DNA of 20,959 nt from Priapulus caudatus (lineage: Eukaryota > Priapulida > Priapulimorpha > Priapulimorphida > Priapulidae). A model generated the notes under the pieces. It ran no database searches, had not been told where the DNA came from, and saw only the letters and a list, made by a program, of their open reading frames with translations. The position numbers and the translations under genes were made by a program. The first letter of the stretch is position 1. Each line of letters opens with the position of its first letter. Location of the stretch: contig NW_014578068.1 in the NCBI RefSeq assembly GCF_000485595.1, positions 48,727 through 69,685 on the forward strand. Reading direction: 5' to 3'. This document shows, piece after piece, positions 19,771 to 20,959 of this stretch.

Positions 19771-19796
19771 CCCTATCACGTAAGTGTGGCGTGGCG

Positions 19797-19933
19797 AGCG
19801 CGCACGTTTGTGTGTTGTGTGTTTGTGTGCGTGCGCGCGCGTTTGTGTGTATGTTGTTTTGTGTGTTTGTGTGCGCGTGTGTTCTGTGTGTGTGTGTGCG
19901 TGTGCGTGTGGCGTGTGCGTGTGCGTTGCGTGT

Positions 19934-19969
<36 letters not shown>

Positions 19970-19983
19970 TGTGTTGTGTTGTG

Positions 19984-20022
<39 letters not shown>

Positions 20023-20118
20023 TGTGTGTGTGTTTTTGTGTTTGTGTTGTGTGTGTGTGTGTGGTTCTGTGTGTGTTCTGTGTGTTGTTCTGTGCTGTGT
20101 TTATGTGTGTGTGTGTGC

Positions 20119-20150
<32 letters not shown>

Positions 20151-20200
20151 CGTGCGCGTGCGTGCGTGTGTGCCCGCGTGTACGTACGTATTCATCCGGT
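19797..20200. repeat. GT microsatellite
   Basis: About 400 bp of (GT)n and (GTGC)n with TTGT interruptions and a short (GA)n near 20137. It abuts the fold-back element. Cys/Val-rich and Thr/His-rich open frames here are not genes. Confidence 0.95.
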
Positions 20201-20544
20201 CGCAGCGTTGAACGTGTGAGTGTTTTCAGGTCAGTTCGCTTCGGCGGCACGTCTGTGTGCAGATCAACCAGGACTCCCCAACATGGCAGGCAGAGGCAGG
20301 CGAGAGGTGTGGCCGTCACACACGACACCGCCGCACCACGAACATGACGGAGCGATTGTCGAGAGCAGAAGTGACGTCGACCATCCGCTCACCCCGTCCG
20401 CCTGGATCCGTGGTGGACACCGTTTATAGTAGGGTGTCTGAATATATCGCGGATGTTTTACTCATTCGCGAAACACGGAGCAAGATCTCTTGCCGACTGT
20501 CGCAAAACGCAATGCGCATGCGCGCTAAATAATCACACGCCTAC
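20201..20544. other. Unassigned GC-richer stretch with an NRF-1-like palindrome
   Basis: A 91-codon open frame on the + strand (20257-20532) shows no domain, no motif and no counterpart in the duplicated units, so it is not called as a gene. ATGCGCATGCGCGC at about 20512-20526 fits the palindromic NRF-1 site TGCGCATGCGCA-type. That could mark a promoter-proximal region, but no start site is evident. Confidence 0.35.
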
Positions 20545-20959
20545 CTTTGTCCTCCTTCCCTTCCTTCATTCTTTCTCCCTTCGCTCTCCCCTTCCTCCCT
20601 CCTCATCCGTCCCTCTCTGCCTGCCCTTCCTCCCTACCTCGCTCCACTACTTCCTTCCTGCCCTTTCTCCCCCCTCCCTCCCCTCCTTATCCCTGCCCTC
20701 TCCCTCCCACCCATCGTCGTGACACACATTGACGTCATCATCGTACGTCCTCACTCGCACTTGTTGTTACGCGGCATTTTATAATCCCTCGTCATGAGCC
20801 CGCCGGCGACAGAGGGTGGGGAGCGGGAGGCGGAGCGGGAGGGGCGGAAGCGGAGGCGGGAAGGGTGGGCGGAGGCGGGAGGCGGAGCGGAGGGGTGGGC
20901 GGAGGGCGTGGGGGAGGGTGCGGGCGGTGAAGGGAGGTTGAGCGGGAGGGGGCGGGAGC
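20545..20959 (-). repeat. Inverted copy of the unit's distal segment (11975-12400)
   Basis: The reverse complement carries, in order, the C-rich tract, GGGCTCATGACGAGGGATTA, GCCGCGTAACAACAAGTGCG, TCACGACGATGGGTGG and the purine-rich tract, as at 11975-12400. A CRE-like TGACGTCA lies near 20730-20737; the copy at about 12223 has lost it through base loss. The match continues to the window edge. Confidence 0.88.

Larger units (their letters stand above)
18198..19778. mobile_element. Non-autonomous fold-back/TIR DNA element
   Basis: The left end TGATAGCGGTCTATGTCCCC and the reverse complement of the right end, TGATAGGGTCTATGTCCCC, are near-identical terminal inverted repeats (about 24 bp). The element is flanked by CGTAAATGTGGC (18186-18197) and CGTAAGTGTGGC (19779-19790), a 12-bp direct repeat with one mismatch that looks like a target-site duplication. 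Inside are long inverted repeats: about 18200-18330 with 18800-18975, and about 18950-19195 with 19535-19770. No transposase is encoded. The duplication length would fit a Mutator-like or fold-back element better than hAT (8 bp) or Tc1/mariner (TA), but the superfamily is unassigned. Confidence 0.75.

Noticed and set aside
19708-20219. Cys/Val-rich frames of 117-167 codons over the GT repeat
   Set aside because: (GT)n translates as Cys-Val; no other support.
20257-20532. 91-codon + strand open frame
   Set aside because: No domain, signal peptide or repeated counterpart; acceptor-like words nearby are weak. Left as unassigned.

Overview
This is eukaryotic DNA, almost certainly from a cnidarian. 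It has spliced genes with GT-AG introns, long (CA)n, (GT)n, (CT)n, (GA)n and (AAT)n tracts, an LTR retrotransposon of the BEL/Pao superfamily, a fold-back element and a 25-N scaffold gap. The taxonomic pointer is the one recognisable gene type: a secreted collagen-like (Gly-X-Y) protein ending in a SUEL/galactose-binding lectin domain. That is the architecture of nematogalectin, a structural protein of nematocyst capsules. Bacterial features (operons, Shine-Dalgarno sites, CRISPR) are absent.

Layout: (1) 1-369 is a CT-rich minisatellite. (2) About 409-690 is one arm of an inverted repeat. (3) 768-1795 is nematogalectin-like copy A: a Gly-X-Y exon, a phase-1 intron and an intact SUEL exon. (4) 2006-10091 is about 8 kb that splits copy A's 3' flank. 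It holds a second CT-rich tract, the second inverted-repeat arm, a 6.95-kb BEL/Pao element on the minus strand inserted into that arm, and the N gap. (5) 10092-12415 is the rest of copy A's downstream flank, ending in C-rich and purine-rich tracts. (6) About 12416-13177 shows no gene. (7) 13178-14834 is copy B, with a signal-peptide exon, a longer Gly-X-Y exon and a frameshifted SUEL exon. (8) 14835-16852 is copy B's downstream flank, matching copy A's flank uninterrupted. (9) 16853-18197 is anonymous sequence with a GA microsatellite. (10) 18198-19778 is a fold-back, TIR-bearing element with a 12-bp near-perfect target duplication. (11) 19797-20200 is a GT microsatellite. (12) 20545-20959 is an inverted copy of 11975-12400.

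Only the two nematogalectin-like copies are candidate host genes. Their exons, intron and about 2 kb of 3' flank are duplicated, with frequent single-base indels in coding and non-coding sequence alike. This looks like either a recent tandem duplication or two haplotypes laid end to end in a poorly polished long-read assembly; the sequence alone cannot decide. The same indel load breaks the BEL gag-pol frames, so 'pseudogene' calls here may partly reflect sequencing error.
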